A DNA stretch of 64,000 nucleotides from Peromyscus leucopus (lineage: Eukaryota > Chordata > Mammalia > Rodentia > Cricetidae). This document shows, in pieces, positions 45,515-57,420 of the stretch (its first letter is position 1; every line of letters begins with the position of its first letter). Location: positions 63,242,527 to 63,306,526 of the forward strand of contig NC_051079.1 of assembly GCF_004664715.2 (NCBI RefSeq), given 5' to 3'. The notes below the pieces were generated by a model. The model did no database searches and had not been told where the DNA came from. It worked only from the letters and a program-made list of their open reading frames with translations. The position numbers were made by a program, and so were the translations under genes.

Positions 45515-45918
45515 TCACACTTTTCTGTTGCTCTGATAAAAACACCATGACCAAGGCAACGTCTGGAAGGAAGCGTTTATTACGGCTGGCTTCCCGTTCC
45601 AGAAGGGAAAGAGCCTATTCCCGTGATGGGGAAGTGTCAAGAATGGCAGGCAGCAGGCATGGTGACCGGAGCAGCTGGGTGGAGCTGAGAGCTCACATCT
45701 TGAAGTGCAAGCAGGAAGCAGAGAAAACAGGCTAGAAATTGTGAGGTCTGAAACTCTCACCGTCTGAAACTCTCACCGTCCTCCCCTGGTGCCGGGCTTC
45801 CCCGCAACAAGTCCACACCTCCTCCGCCTCCCCAAACAGCTCTTCCAACTGGGGACCAAGTTTTCAAATGCTGGAGACTTACTGGGGACATTCTCATTCA
45901 AACCGCTACCTACAACAT
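45515..45918 (-). repeat. Rodent TG...CA-type repeat (second subfamily), antisense
   Basis: TTTTCTGTTGCTCTGATAAA, AACACCATGACCAAGGCAAC and GGGGACATTCTCATTCAAAC mark the two ends. It contains a local duplication (GTCTGAAACTCTCACC twice, about 45747-45780). Confidence 0.65.
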
Positions 45919-46040
45919 TCCCCAGATGATAAATTCATCATACACAGAAGCAGGGCCACCAACCAGAGCCACGTGCAGCTCTTGGCCACCCATGGACTGG
46001 GGTGTTTTATCTGGTTGGGTGCTTTAAAAATATCTGAGTG

Positions 46041-46193
46041 AAGCCAGGCTATGATGGTGCACGCTTTTAGTCCCAGCACTAGACAGGCAGAGGCAGGCCG
46101 ATCTCTGTGAGTTTGAGACTAGCCTGAGCTACAGAGCGTTCAAGACAGAGCTACGCAGAGAAACTCTAACTCGGGGGTGGGGGTGGGGGTAAT
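46041..46193 (+). repeat. B1 SINE (diverged)
   Basis: GGTGCACGCTTTTAGTCCCA, GGCAGAGGCAGGCCGATCTC and CTACGCAGAGAAACTCTAAC, with a (GGGGT)n-like tail. Confidence 0.85.
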
Positions 46194-47489
46194 TGTGTGA
46201 ATATTTATAATGTTTATAAATCAAAAAAGTCCATGGAAATATCCAAATTTCTGGTTTTTCAGATCAGTCAACTCTGGCCCACCTTTTAGACTGTCAGCTG
46301 GAGTGAAGGCCTACTGGTCCATTCAGACCACAGTCAACCTATAGCTTGCGTAGACCTGGGATCCCTTGTTTACCTCCGCACCATGAAAAGCTGTCACTCA
46401 CAAGGCTCCCCTCCCCCACGTGTTACATACCCGGACCTCCAGGTGTCCAAGTATGACAGTAGTCTCCAGCAAGGAAATAAGAGGAGGTTGTCTATGAGCA
46501 CAAAAACGAGTGTGCCCCTAAGAACTTGGAAATAAATCTAGGACAAGGATTGTTCCCTGGGAGTTGGAAGTAACACCCCCATGGCCGTCCAAAGAGAAAT
46601 ATGCAGAAAAGTCATTGCCCAGAGAAGAAAGTGGATTGTTTTCTTCTCCACAGGGTGGCTGGGGGGAGGGTGTCACTTGGAGGCAAAACCACCAAAGAAG
46701 GCAGCCAGTTACGCTCTGTCCAGGGACAGGATGTTCCTCCTGGGTATCTCAGGGAAGAAAGGGTGTCCAGGGGTGCCCCCTCCCCGATTCCCCTTCATGT
46801 CACCCAGTTCAGCTCTGCTGTGTGGGGTTATTAGCTGGTGACAGAGAAACCAGAACCCAACACAGCCTCCCTTAGTCCCTGGGAACTGCTGGAAACCAGA
46901 AACCAGCCCACAGGGAACTGATGGTTTTTCTCCATGGTGTAGCAGGCAGGCTGCTGATGAGCAGAGACGGACAGGTGACCCAGTACAGGAGAAGCAGCTC
47001 AGACAGTTCAGCTGGAGGCAGGCCTCTCCCCTTCCCGGCAGTGCTTATGTATCTTATACAGTGTCCAGTCCCGCTGGACAACTGTGAGCATCCCAAGCCC
47101 AATCCATCCCCGGTGCTGCTTCCTGAATTCTCCATAAGCCCCGAGGAGATGGAGAAGCAGGAACCTTGGATCCTAGATTCCTGAGCTGGCCTCCAGGCCC
47201 AGAGGCAGCACAGTCATGGCTACCTCTGTGACTCCCACTCACACAGCTGGCCTTGGAAAGCAAGTCCTCAATAGTGTGTCCTTCAAAGATGACTGGTTTC
47301 CAAGCCATCTCCCCTCGAAGACTATACTTACCTTCAAATAAACTCATAAATGTTCCTGTGATGTGGAAAGTAACAAACACTAATTTACAAAGCATTTACC
47401 TTCTTAGGCCAGACACCATGCGACAGTAATTTAATCTGCAAGACGACGTCACAACGCAGACACCATTTCTGTCCCTGCTCTACATTGAG

Positions 47490-47580
47490 GTAACTGAGAC
47501 AGGCAGGGGCTGGCCAAGGGTTACCTGGTTCAAAACAGGCCGAGTTCGCACAGAAACCCACGCAGAGTGGCTCCAAAATG
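47490..47580 (-). repeat. MIR remnant
   Basis: TTGAGGTAACTGAGACAGGC, TGGCCAAGGGTTACCTGGTT and CAAAACAGGCCGAGTTCGC resemble the antisense MIR core. Confidence 0.5.
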
Positions 47581-48171
47581 TGACTATGCTAACTAGAAAA
47601 GAGGCACTGAGGGTGTTACTCACTCCCCACAATGTCCCTTGCTCAGTAGCCACAAGCTGCTGGGCCCCACGGAAGGGGCTCTGGAACCAGATCCAAGTCA
47701 AGGCTTGGGCCCCTGCACAGGTGACAGAGTAAACTGCCATCAGGCGGTCAGATCCCTGGAGGTGGTCCAGGTCTTATACGACTGCATCAGTGAGCTCTTC
47801 ATAACCCTGTTCCTGCAGGCAGGGCAGGCATGCTGCACCCGTTTTACAGCTGGAGCCCCCGGAGCACCCCCGTCCTGCTGAACAGGGCAGGATAATAACT
47901 GGGGATCCTGATTCCAGCCCCTGGCATTTGCAACATCACAGAGACTAACTCTACAACATAAGCCAATGAATCGGTGGACAGTCAGGTTGAGCTGGGATGA
48001 GTCAAGGACTCAGAGGGGTAAAGGACAAATACGAGACAGAAGGTCTTATGAACTACACAGACTTCCTCCAGAAAGGGTAGGAAGACTCAACTCTTCCATA
48101 GACCACAAACATTCACAAGCTACACTGTCTATCTTGTAAAGAAAGTGTTTTAAAAAATGTCTTGTTTGTTT

Positions 48172-48173
<2 letters not shown>

Positions 48174-48231
<58 letters not shown>
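48174..48231. repeat. (GT)n microsatellite
   Basis: A pure GT tract. Confidence 0.98.
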
Positions 48232-48234
<3 letters not shown>

Positions 48235-48789
48235 ACCAAGGCCAGAAAAGGGCATCAGAGGTCCTCTATCACTCTCAGCCTATTCCTTTGAGTCAGGATC
48301 TCTCCCTGACTCTGAGGCTAGCATTTTCTCTTCCAGGCTGGAAGCCAGCAAGTGCTAGCAAAGCTCCTCAGGTTTCCAGTGATGGAGCACAGCACAGAGC
48401 TAGGACATGACACACATAACTCAGAGCCTGGATTCAGCTGGATTCCTGAGATGCTTCCTCTCCACACCCCCAGGCTGCTCATCAGACAAGCATCCGAACA
48501 GCCCTTCCTTTTTTTTTTCTTTTTAGACCCACAGCAGGCTTTGAAAGTGACTACAAGACAGGCTGACAGTGTGCTATGCATTCTTGATCTGGTAGACAAT
48601 GTGCATAGGGAAAGCTCGTCCCCATGCTGTCTCTTAGACCAGCTTAGACATGCAAGTAACAAGGAGGATCATCAGTTTACAGCAGCCAGAAGCAGCGTTC
48701 CCATGCCCAGGCTCCTTTGACTGTAGTTTCACAGTCAGGCTAACATGTGAGGTCACCAGTGATTCCCTGGAGCTCTCATGGCTCTCTGT

Positions 48790-49314
48790 ATGGGACAGCC
48801 CGGAAGCATCCTCAGCATATCACCTATATACTGGACAGCCCGGAAGCATCCTCAGCATATCACCTATATACTGGACAGCCCGGAAGCATCCTCAGCATAT
48901 CACCTATATACTGGACAGCCCGGAAGCATCCTCAGCATATCACCTATATACTGGACAGCCCGGAAGCATCCTCAGCATATCACCTATATACTGGATGGCC
49001 CAGAAGCATCCTCAGCATATCACCTATATACTGGACAGCTCGGAAGCACTCTCAGCATATCACCTATATACTGGACGGCCTGGAAGCATCCTCAGCATAT
49101 CACCTATATACTGGACGGCCCAGAAGCATCCTCAGCATATCACCTATATACTGGACAGCCCGGAAGCATCCTCAGCATATCACCTATATACTGGACGGCC
49201 CCGAAGCATCCTCAGCATATCACCTATATACTGGATGGCCTGGAAGCATCCTCAGCATATCACCTATATACTGGACGGTCCGGAAGCATCCTCAGCATAT
49301 CACCTATCTACTGA
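48790..49314. repeat. 40-bp minisatellite, about 13 copies
   Basis: The unit is CGGAAGCATCCTCAGCATAT plus CACCTATATACTGGACAGCC, repeating every 40 bp from 48801. The first four units are identical. Differences (GACGG, GATGG, CAGAAG, TGGAAG, CCGAAG) accumulate from the fifth unit rightward. Because 40 is not a multiple of three and the unit has no plus-strand stop, all three frames stay open across it. This creates overlapping frames up to 279 codons that are not genes. Confidence 0.98.
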
Positions 49315-50405
49315 TTAGCAATGTCCTTGATGTGTGGGACCTCACTGAGCCTGGGGCATCCTTCCAGAGTCCATGGGTTCAGAAGATACCTACCTCTGTC
49401 TTGTGGGTCCCTGGTAAGATGGTAGATAACACATGGCTCTTTTGTAAGCCTGGAACTACAGCTATGCCCTTCCTCCCTGCCCCTCCACGATATGAACACA
49501 GATTAATGTGGTCATGGCCTTGTGGCTTCTTTAAAAAAAAAATCCTCTTCTTTTCTTTTCTTAGAGATGATAAAAAGGGGACCTAAAGCAGTGGTGAAGA
49601 GGGCAGGTCTCAGTCCAACAGAGCTGAGACTCTCCTCCAGGCAGGACTCAAGCCTGAAGGACAGTCCTCCTAGCCAGAGCATATCTGCCCAGCATTGAGA
49701 CCAGTGCCCGCAGGAACACCTCACCTGCCAGCCAGGAGCGAGGAAGCGACTCTCTGATTTCAGCAAGATTGGCTGTCTCCCTGGGGACCCACCCGTGTAG
49801 GAAATGTCACTGATACGGGACAAGCTGCTCTGGGATCACTGCCACAGGAAGCCACTTGGACTGGTCAGGAAGAGCGGGGGAAAGGAGAGAAGCAATTTCT
49901 CTGTAAAAAGAGAAGGGCAGACGTGTCCACCTTGTCTGGCACCATCCGGGAGAAGGTAGATGGCCAGGAGAACACTCGACATTCCAGTCTGGGGTACACT
50001 GACAAGCTAAGAGTGGGCTGGGGACACTGAGCTGTTAGAACTCAAAGGAATTCTTGACTCTGGCCCTGTCCTTAAATATCTGTCACTGGTTCAGCATCTG
50101 CTAGGCAACATCTAGACCCCGGGCTACCAAGGCGAATGGAGGCATGGCTCTGTCCTTTCGGATACCTATAGGGTGGCAAGGAGAAAGCCAAAGACAATGT
50201 GTCGAGAACACGGCACCAAATCCTGCCCAGAGCCCTGGAACACCTGTCCAAGGGGAGCCAGAACAGTGTGACCCTCAGTAAGTTCTGCCTCAGTCTTCCT
50301 ATGACAGGTATCCTTACAAAAGGGGACACTGAGGCAGACTCACACACAGGAAGAAACCATGTACAGAGGAAGGCGGACCGATGACATGAGAAGCCAGAGG
50401 ACGAC

Positions 50406-50515
50406 CAGACACAGTGGCCGGGACATGCTTGTAATCCCAACCCGAGAGGGCAGCGGCAGGAGCATCCTGAGTTCAGTGCCAGCCTGAGCTAAACAGTGTG
50501 ACCCTGCTTAAGACA
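50406..50515 (+). repeat. Old B1-like fragment
   Basis: GGGACATGCTTGTAATCCCA, GGCAGGAGCATCCTGAGTTC and AGTGCCAGCCTGAGCTAAAC follow B1 order with divergence. Confidence 0.6.
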
Positions 50516-51476
50516 AACAGGAAGCCTGGGCACACTGAAGCTGGCCAGCAAAGCGCCAGAAGAGAAGGAGAGCTTGGCACAGATCCCCAGCCACGCTGCC
50601 AGGAGGACCCAGCCCTGCCCTGCTGACACCTGACCGTCCAGCCTGTCTCGGTGAAACCGTAAGGGCGGTTGTTTAAGTTGAATGTTGGTGACAGCAGCTC
50701 CAGCACAAACACCATTTGTGTGCACACACACTGCATATGTGCACACACCGACCCTGGTAATAGTTCCTACGTAGCCAAAACAGGTAGCAAACCAGAAATC
50801 GGCGCAAGCTATGAAAAGGCCCGTGATGCGCTCTTTGGGCAGGCACCCTGTGTCTCCACTTTAGAGATCACCAGTTTTAGGAGGTAGCATTGGCACTAAC
50901 CACGCTTAGCCCTAATTGGGTTCATGTGAAATTCTTAAGCTCATCTCGGGATCTCGGGACCCACGGCACCAACTCAGCTGACTGCTGGCCAGGAGGAGCT
51001 GCAAATGGACAAGGGGAGACCCCCGGGACAAGCCCACACAGGAGCTCAGATGAAATCCACCTCAGAGGGTCACAAAGTGCAGCGATCCGTGTGGGTCTGT
51101 GGGTTCCAGGTCTGCCAGCAAGGTCAAGGAATATATCTGGCATTTCTAGGCGAGGAGAGCAAGTCAGAGTTCAGACGATGGAGGAGGCAGGTGCAGGGGA
51201 ATGGTACGGAATGCGAGAGGGCTCAGGTCCCAGTTTTCTGGCCTGACTCAGCTAGCTACCTGCTCCGGAACTGCCACTCCACAGACAGCCAAGCTGTAGC
51301 CTCTGCCCACTGCTGCTAGGCCAGCTGACAGTTCCCAGGGGTGGCAATGTGGGGCATAGTCTCCAACTGTGGGGTTTGAAGTCAGTCGTTCAACTATGGA
51401 AGTTATGGGGCCCAGGCAAGAAAATAAAAGCCTTTCTTGTTCAAAATAAGAACTTCAAACTGAGCTTGGTGCCCTA

Positions 51477-51490
51477 TGTGTGTGTGTGGC

Positions 51491-51533
<43 letters not shown>

Positions 51534-51571
51534 TGTGTGTGTGTGTATGTTTGTGTGTGGGTGTGGGCGTG
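51477..51571. repeat. (GT)n microsatellite
   Basis: GT units with GGCATA, TATG and GGGT interruptions. Confidence 0.96.
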
Positions 51572-54363
51572 TAGCCTGTCTGGGTTCTCCGATCCAAATA
51601 CACTGCCCAGCACACACAATTCAGGAGGTGAAGGCAGGTGTACGCGGTTGGAGGATAAGGGGAACCTTTGACACAGCATGCACCTCTGGGCCACATTATC
51701 TGTCTGGTAGGAAACAGTGGTTTAGTCATGGTTTTTCCAGAAGCTTCTATTACATAGCATTTAACTAAATATGGGGTATTCAGAAAAACAGCCGAGTACG
51801 CTGTTAACTGTTCTAGGCCAGGGCACACCTTTGGCTCCCTCACCTCTGCTGATCACCTTGAGTGTACACTGTTTTTCCTACCTAGATAGGAAGACAAACA
51901 CTTCTTTTTAAAAACTCCTTTAGTTGAAGAACATGGAAATAAACATAAACTGTATTAACTTATACCTGAGTAATTAGTAATATACTTCTAGCAACATATT
52001 AAGAAAATACTAATACCAAAAATGATAACAACCAAGATAACTTTGCATGGTTTCATCTGAGTCCTTTCAAAAGTACTGCAAACTTGCCCTTTTCTTCTGT
52101 CTTCCAGGGGACTTCCTGGAGCTGTGCTGAATTCCCGGCTCATTATTCATGGTTTCCCACACATTTCTGCCCATGGCGTACCAACCCAAGAGACCTCCTC
52201 CAGAACTCCTTCTGAGCCCTGAGAGCTGCCAGCTCCCACTGGCACACAAGGCCAGCCCCTCTGGCCACTGAGAATTCCCAGGATGGACGTGACAGCTAAG
52301 AACTTCAGGAGGATCCCTTGTGATTGGTGCCCATTCCTCTGGAGCTCAGTGGGGCTAGCCAGTCTGGCTGCGGCTCCATCTGCTTCAGGGCCACTCAGGA
52401 CTCCAGTGCCACCACGCCCTGATCCATAGCAGTGAGCCAGCAGATCACGAGTAGGTCCGGGGACTTGGCACCTCTCCTTTGTTCCCTGGGGCCCAGAGCC
52501 AAGCAACTGTGTGAGCAGCAGGCTTGGTCTCCGCTGTGCTGACAGCTTCATCAGGCCGGTCACCACCTGCTAATGGCATCCTCAGCGCCACGAGCCCTTG
52601 CTGTCCCCTCCAACTGTGACAGTGATGAGAGCTGCCTGTCATACAACCCAAGGCCTAGTGCTTTCTAAGCCATGCCTGCACTGACTGGTTGCTCTCACTC
52701 CAGGCTCGGTCCAGCCTCTGTGCTTGCTTCTGGTCCACATGGACATGGGATTCAAGAGCAACTGCCAATCACCCCAGGGAGTTAGCTGCCTGGCAGCCGG
52801 AAGGCTTTATGGTAATTTATTCACTGGCACCTAGGCTAACTGGGACAAGAACAAGAATAGCTCCTGAAGTCCACAATGGAGGGGGTCCGCAGAGGCTTCC
52901 AGAGGGACTACAGACCACCCACTTGCCCCTCTGACATCACAGGGAGGAGCCAACAAGGTGATGAGGACCAGGCGACAAGCCCTCATTCTATGGTCATTGC
53001 CCAGGTTCCCCTGGAGAGAGACTGGTATTTACACCGTGGTGTGAGTGACTTATCACAAGTCTCAACATAGGATGCAGAGGATGAAGAATGGCCCAACCAC
53101 TGGGAACCCAAAGATGGTACAGAAAGAAGGCAAGACAACATCTGGAAAGGAGTTCTGTCTCTTCCCAGTGTGCCAACGCTGCCCTTCTAGGTCAGGGCTG
53201 GCTCCCGGAGGATCCCCCTCCTGATGGCAACATAGACTCCTGGCACCATGGCCCCAGGGAGGCTAGGGGCTCGGTGTCCAGAGACTTAGAGCTAGTGGCC
53301 CTACTATGAGTTAACTTAGACAAGCTGCAGCTCTGGGCCACCCCGGTGTCCATCTCTGCGAGAAGAGGACCCTGGCCTACTCCCAGGCCCCTCTGCAGTT
53401 CCAAACCTAACTCTGAGCCATCTGTTCACTTCCCTCCCGCCCCCCGGTCAGTGGATGGGCAGGATGGGAGAGGCAGGCTCCAGCTGGGCCTCATGCCCTG
53501 GGTGCGCAGCAGGCTGTCCTGGCTGGGGGCCAGAGCTCCACCATTTCTGGCTTTGCTGTGGCATCATAAGCAGCAAGAGTAGATTCCAGGCTAAATATGG
53601 AGCCTCAGAGCCAGGCTTCTCCCACCTGCAGGCCTGGGACCAAACTACAACCTTCCAGCCACTCCGAATGCTGAGTCAGAAACTCTGCACATGGCCCAGA
53701 GCCAGGCGGGTCAGGAGGGCCAGAGCAACAAAGAACTTCCAGAGACATCAAAAATCCAGCAACGTGAGGCACTCCCCTCTAACGCAAAGCAGGCACACGC
53801 CTGCCAGTTCAACAGCTCAGAAGAGCAGAAACAACTGAGTCTCGGAATACAGCAGTTTGTCCTAAGCCTAAGAAGAGGGTATCTGGACGAGGATACATAG
53901 AAGACTATGGGAAAGTGGGAACGCAGGAAAGAGACACATCTCCATCATTAGAATGGAGCCGCAGAGCATTGTGGGAAGCCGGTGTGGATACAGAAGTCAG
54001 AAAGAGAGAGAAAGAGTGCTGGTGCCTCCATCCATACTGTCTATAGCCCAGCGAGGACGGAAACAGGAAGAGGGGCAGGGAGAGCTGAGAAGGGGGACGG
54101 ACCATGGCCCTGGGGAGAGTCCCTCACAGGTGGAGCTTCTTCCTCCTTAAATCTGAAACAACGGCTGCTTGGGAGATGGCAGAGGTAACAGGTCCAGATA
54201 GAGGATGCAGCCTGAGGCTGGGCAGAGGGACCAAGAGCTACTCCAGCGGGAGGAGGGGCCCTCGGGGAGAGGGGGTGGGAGAGCAGGGCAGGCAGCGAAG
54301 CCAGGGGAGGCAGCAGGAGGGCTGTTTAGTGAAACGCAAAATGTATAGGTAAGTAGGATGCAA

Positions 54364-54365
<2 letters not shown>

Positions 54366-54422
<57 letters not shown>

Positions 54423-54444
54423 CGCTCGTGTGCGTGCGTGCATG

Positions 54445-54514
<70 letters not shown>
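54366..54514. repeat. (GT)n(GC)n(GTGC)n compound microsatellite
   Basis: About 149 bp of almost uninterrupted purine-pyrimidine alternation: GT units, a GCGC core with a single CTC break near 54424, GTGC units, then GT units again. Confidence 0.97.
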
Positions 54515-54520
<6 letters not shown>

Positions 54521-54648
54521 GTGAGCCCCAGCATGGTTTCAGGAACCAGTTAGGTGATGACAAGAGAGTCACCCAGACAAGGAACTAGAATCATGAAGTG
54601 GATTTAGGGGCGCCACTCCCATACGACTGAGGTGCAACTGTCCTGAGC

Positions 54649-54679
54649 CGGTGTGTGTGTGTGTGTGGGGGGGGGGGTG
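54649..54679. repeat. (GT)n plus G-run
   Basis: A short GT tract ending in a run of about 11 G. Confidence 0.9.
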
Positions 54680-54817
54680 ACAGGGCCAAGGACCAGGGCA
54701 GCTGGGGAAAAAGCTGGGACTAGGACTTTCAAAGTCCCCGGCATTGACAGGCCACGGAGAACAGGTCCCTGGAGAGGATGGGACCACAAAGCGCTGGGAG
54801 AGCAGGGATACGTGGAG

Positions 54818-55214
54818 TGTCCTAGTTAGGGTGACTACCGCCGTGATGAAACACCAGAGCCAACAGCAACTTGGGGAGGAAAGGGCTTATTCTGCTCACA
54901 CGGTCCATGACTGATGGAAGTCAGGGCAGGGACTCAAACAGGGCAGGATCCTGGAAGCAGGAGCTGATGCAGAGGCCATGGAGGGGCGCGGCTTACTGGC
55001 TTGCTTCCCCTGCTTTCTTACAGAACCTAAGACCACCAGCCCAGGGATAGCGCCACTTACAATGGGCTTGGTCCTTCCCCATCAACCACTAATTAAGAAA
55101 ATGCTCTACAGGCATGCTTACAGCCTGATCTTATGGAGACATTTTCTCAATTGGGGCTCCTTCCTCTCAGATGACTCTAGCCGGTGCCAAGTTGACATAA
55201 AATTAGCCAGCACA
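54818..55214 (-). repeat. ~400-bp rodent TG...CA repeat, antisense
   Basis: It begins TGTCCTAGTTAGGGTGACTA and ends AATTAGCCAGCACA, the complement of the copy at 8750. The flanking bases TGGAG and TGGAA may be a decayed 5-bp duplication. Confidence 0.8.
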
Positions 55215-55663
55215 TGGAAGGTAGGACCCAAAGCAGCAAGAGTCTGAGGGTGAGGGTGCCCTTCATGGGAAGGCCACCAAGAGGATGAGCAAAGCAGAGT
55301 GCCCATGGACTTGGCACTTAGGAAGGTCCCTGTCATAAGGCCGCCCATGAGGTGCTCTTGATCTTTGAAGACTTGTTCATTTCCGAGCCTCCTGAAGAGA
55401 AACTCCATAGTCACCAAGCGGCAAGACCAGGGGTGGCAGGGACAAGAGACTGAATCAGCGCAGGGCTGCCAAGTGTGCCCACACTTCCTCAACGCTGCTC
55501 TGCCCCCCTGGGTGGGGGTTCTCTGGTGAAATGTGGAACTCAGGACTGTTTATATGGATGCATTCCCGTTTTTAGAAGCACTTTAAAGTATCATTAAGGC
55601 AGAATTTAGTGAAATGCAAAAATACAAGATTTGAAATTTTTGCTCCTCTATAACCCAGATGCT

Positions 55664-55697
55664 AAAAAAACAAAACAAAACAAAAAAAAAAAACAAA
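55664..55697. repeat. (AAAAC)n simple repeat
   Basis: A-rich run with C interruptions. Confidence 0.85.
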
Positions 55698-55719
55698 GTC
55701 AGTCTTAAATATTATGTTT

Positions 55720-55770
55720 GTGAATATATATATAATATATGATACATATATAATATGTATTTGCCTACTA

Positions 55771-55813
<43 letters not shown>
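55720..55813. repeat. AT-rich and (TTA)n microsatellite
   Basis: TATA-type repeats pass into a pure TTA tract at 55770-55813. Confidence 0.95.
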
Positions 55814-55814
<1 letters not shown>

Positions 55815-55894
55815 CCACTTAGATATATAACATACTATATAGCTAAAGTTTGGACTGCAGATATTTCAAGCCAAGAATGATTTAGGTCACTGCA

Positions 55895-56000
55895 GCCTCT
55901 CATTTCGCTGGGAAGTTGGGTGGCCAGCCAAAGTCACATCATTAATTAATGACATGGCCAGGACCAGAAGCCACACCTCCTGAAGCACGCCAGATCCTGT
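55895..56000 (-). repeat. Possible MIR remnant
   Basis: CAAAGTCACATCATTAATTA, ATGACATGGCCAGGACCAGA and AGCCACACCTCC weakly resemble the antisense MIR core. Confidence 0.4.
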
Positions 56001-56043
56001 TGGTACCACATGGTCCAGTGCAAGTCAAACTGACGTCAACTGT

Positions 56044-56257
56044 CACAGAACCCGTCCCAACCCCGTGGGTCACAGAACCCATCCCAACCCTGTGGATAAC
56101 AGAACCCATCCCAACCCTGTGGATAACAGAACCCATCCCAACCCTGTGGATAACAGAACCCATCCCAACCCCGTGGGTCACAGAACCCATCCCAATCCTG
56201 TGGGTCACAGAACCAATCCCAACCCTGTGGGTCACAGAACCAATCCCAACTTGTAGG
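56044..56257. repeat. 27-bp minisatellite, 8 copies
   Basis: Units CACAGAACCCATCCCAACCC plus TGTGGGT start at 56044, 56071, 56098, 56125, 56152, 56179, 56206 and 56233. The 27-bp length keeps a frame (TEPIPTLWI repeats), which makes a spurious coding appearance. Confidence 0.97.
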
Positions 56258-56380
56258 TCCTCACAGAAGGGACTGGGAGGCTCCGCTGTGTCACAAGCTG
56301 TACTAGCAGTGGTTTGGGGGTTCTGTTTTTACAAGTATCTTGGCTCTGTTTTACAGAATCACAGGTATCTCCATGCCATG

Positions 56381-56727
56381 GTGTTATGACTTACATATGG
56401 CAAGTTCCCCAAAGGCCATGTGTTGATGGTTTGTCCCCCAGTGTGATGCTTTGGGGGAGATGTGGGAAGTCTAGGAGAGAGGGAGAGGTTTCAGGGCCTT
56501 GAGGTCACACCCTTGAAAGGAATCATAAGATGCTGGTCTCTTCTCTCTCTTACATCCTGGTCAGGAGTTATTTCACATGTCCCCATCCTGATAGTGCACC
56601 CAAAAGCAACAGAGCCAACAGACCGCGGACTAAAACCTCCCAATCTACCAGCCAAACAACCCTCTTGCTATTTATAAGTGGATTATCTCCGGCATGCATT
56701 ACAGTAACAGAAAGCCAGCTAACACAG
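56381..56727 (+). repeat. MaLR-like LTR repeat
   Basis: TGGTGTTATGACTTACATAT, CCCCAAAGGCCATGTGTTGA, GACCGCGGACTAAAACCTCC and ACAGTAACAGAAAGCCAGCT give a TG...CA element with layout like MLT/MST-type LTRs. Confidence 0.6.
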
Positions 56728-57180
56728 GTCATGCGCTAACTGTGTGGACCACATGGGCATGCAGCTGTGTTTGGGAGGCGGGCTGCTGAGGGAAGCAGGC
56801 AAACCGAACCCCGCCACACACCACCTGACTTTTGCATCCTACAGTAGGAATGCAGTACGTCTGCTGGAGTTGACCACCTTTCCTACAGACCCACAGCGGC
56901 CTGGTTCCACTTGGGAGTCAATTTGCTCCAAGTTCCAATTGGACTCCAGGGCGAGGTAATTTTTCTATAAACTACAAAGGTCTTAAGTTTCAGGTGAAGA
57001 CTCTCAGTAAAATAAAGGGGGAAATTTACACAAATAGTTCCATAAAAGAGCAAAGGACATAAAAAATTAAATGAATTTGCAAAGAGAGAAATGGTTTGGG
57101 GCAAGCTGGCCAGTCACCAGAGAAGTGGAGAAGGAAACAGTGATACCGTTTCACCCTTATCAAATCTGGAAGAGCAGCCA

Positions 57181-57420
57181 GCAACGCCGACCCAGGAGGA
57201 AGGAAACGCGTTTTCTGTCTTCGATGGGAGTGAAAGCGACCCAGCTGCCCGTCTTCTGCAGAGCCGTGTGGAACAAGTGTTTCGAAAGCTGTCTGAACGC
57301 ATGGACAGACGAACCTCACCTAACCTGTGCGAGCGCGCCTGGCCAACTGTCTCCGAGTATGTGGGGAAGTGTGTGCAGAGGCCACTGCCCTCAGGACAGG
57401 CGTCCGCTGGCTCTTGACGT
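57181..57420. promoter_or_regulatory. CpG-dense patch of unknown role
   Basis: I count 18 CpG in 240 bp, whereas neighbouring blocks of the same size have only a few. No repeat family is recognisable. A plus-strand frame (57091-57417, 108 residues) and a minus-strand frame (57467-57114, 117 residues) both cross it and match nothing I know. On the minus strand CACAGGTTAGGTGAGG offers possible donors. It could be a small CpG island, a distal first exon or a conserved element. Confidence 0.35.

Noticed and set aside
48650..49586. Overlapping plus-strand frames of 178, 222 and 279 codons
   Set aside because: They are generated by a 40-bp tandem unit lacking stops in any plus-strand frame. The three frames encode the same shifted repeat, and the flanks match no protein family.
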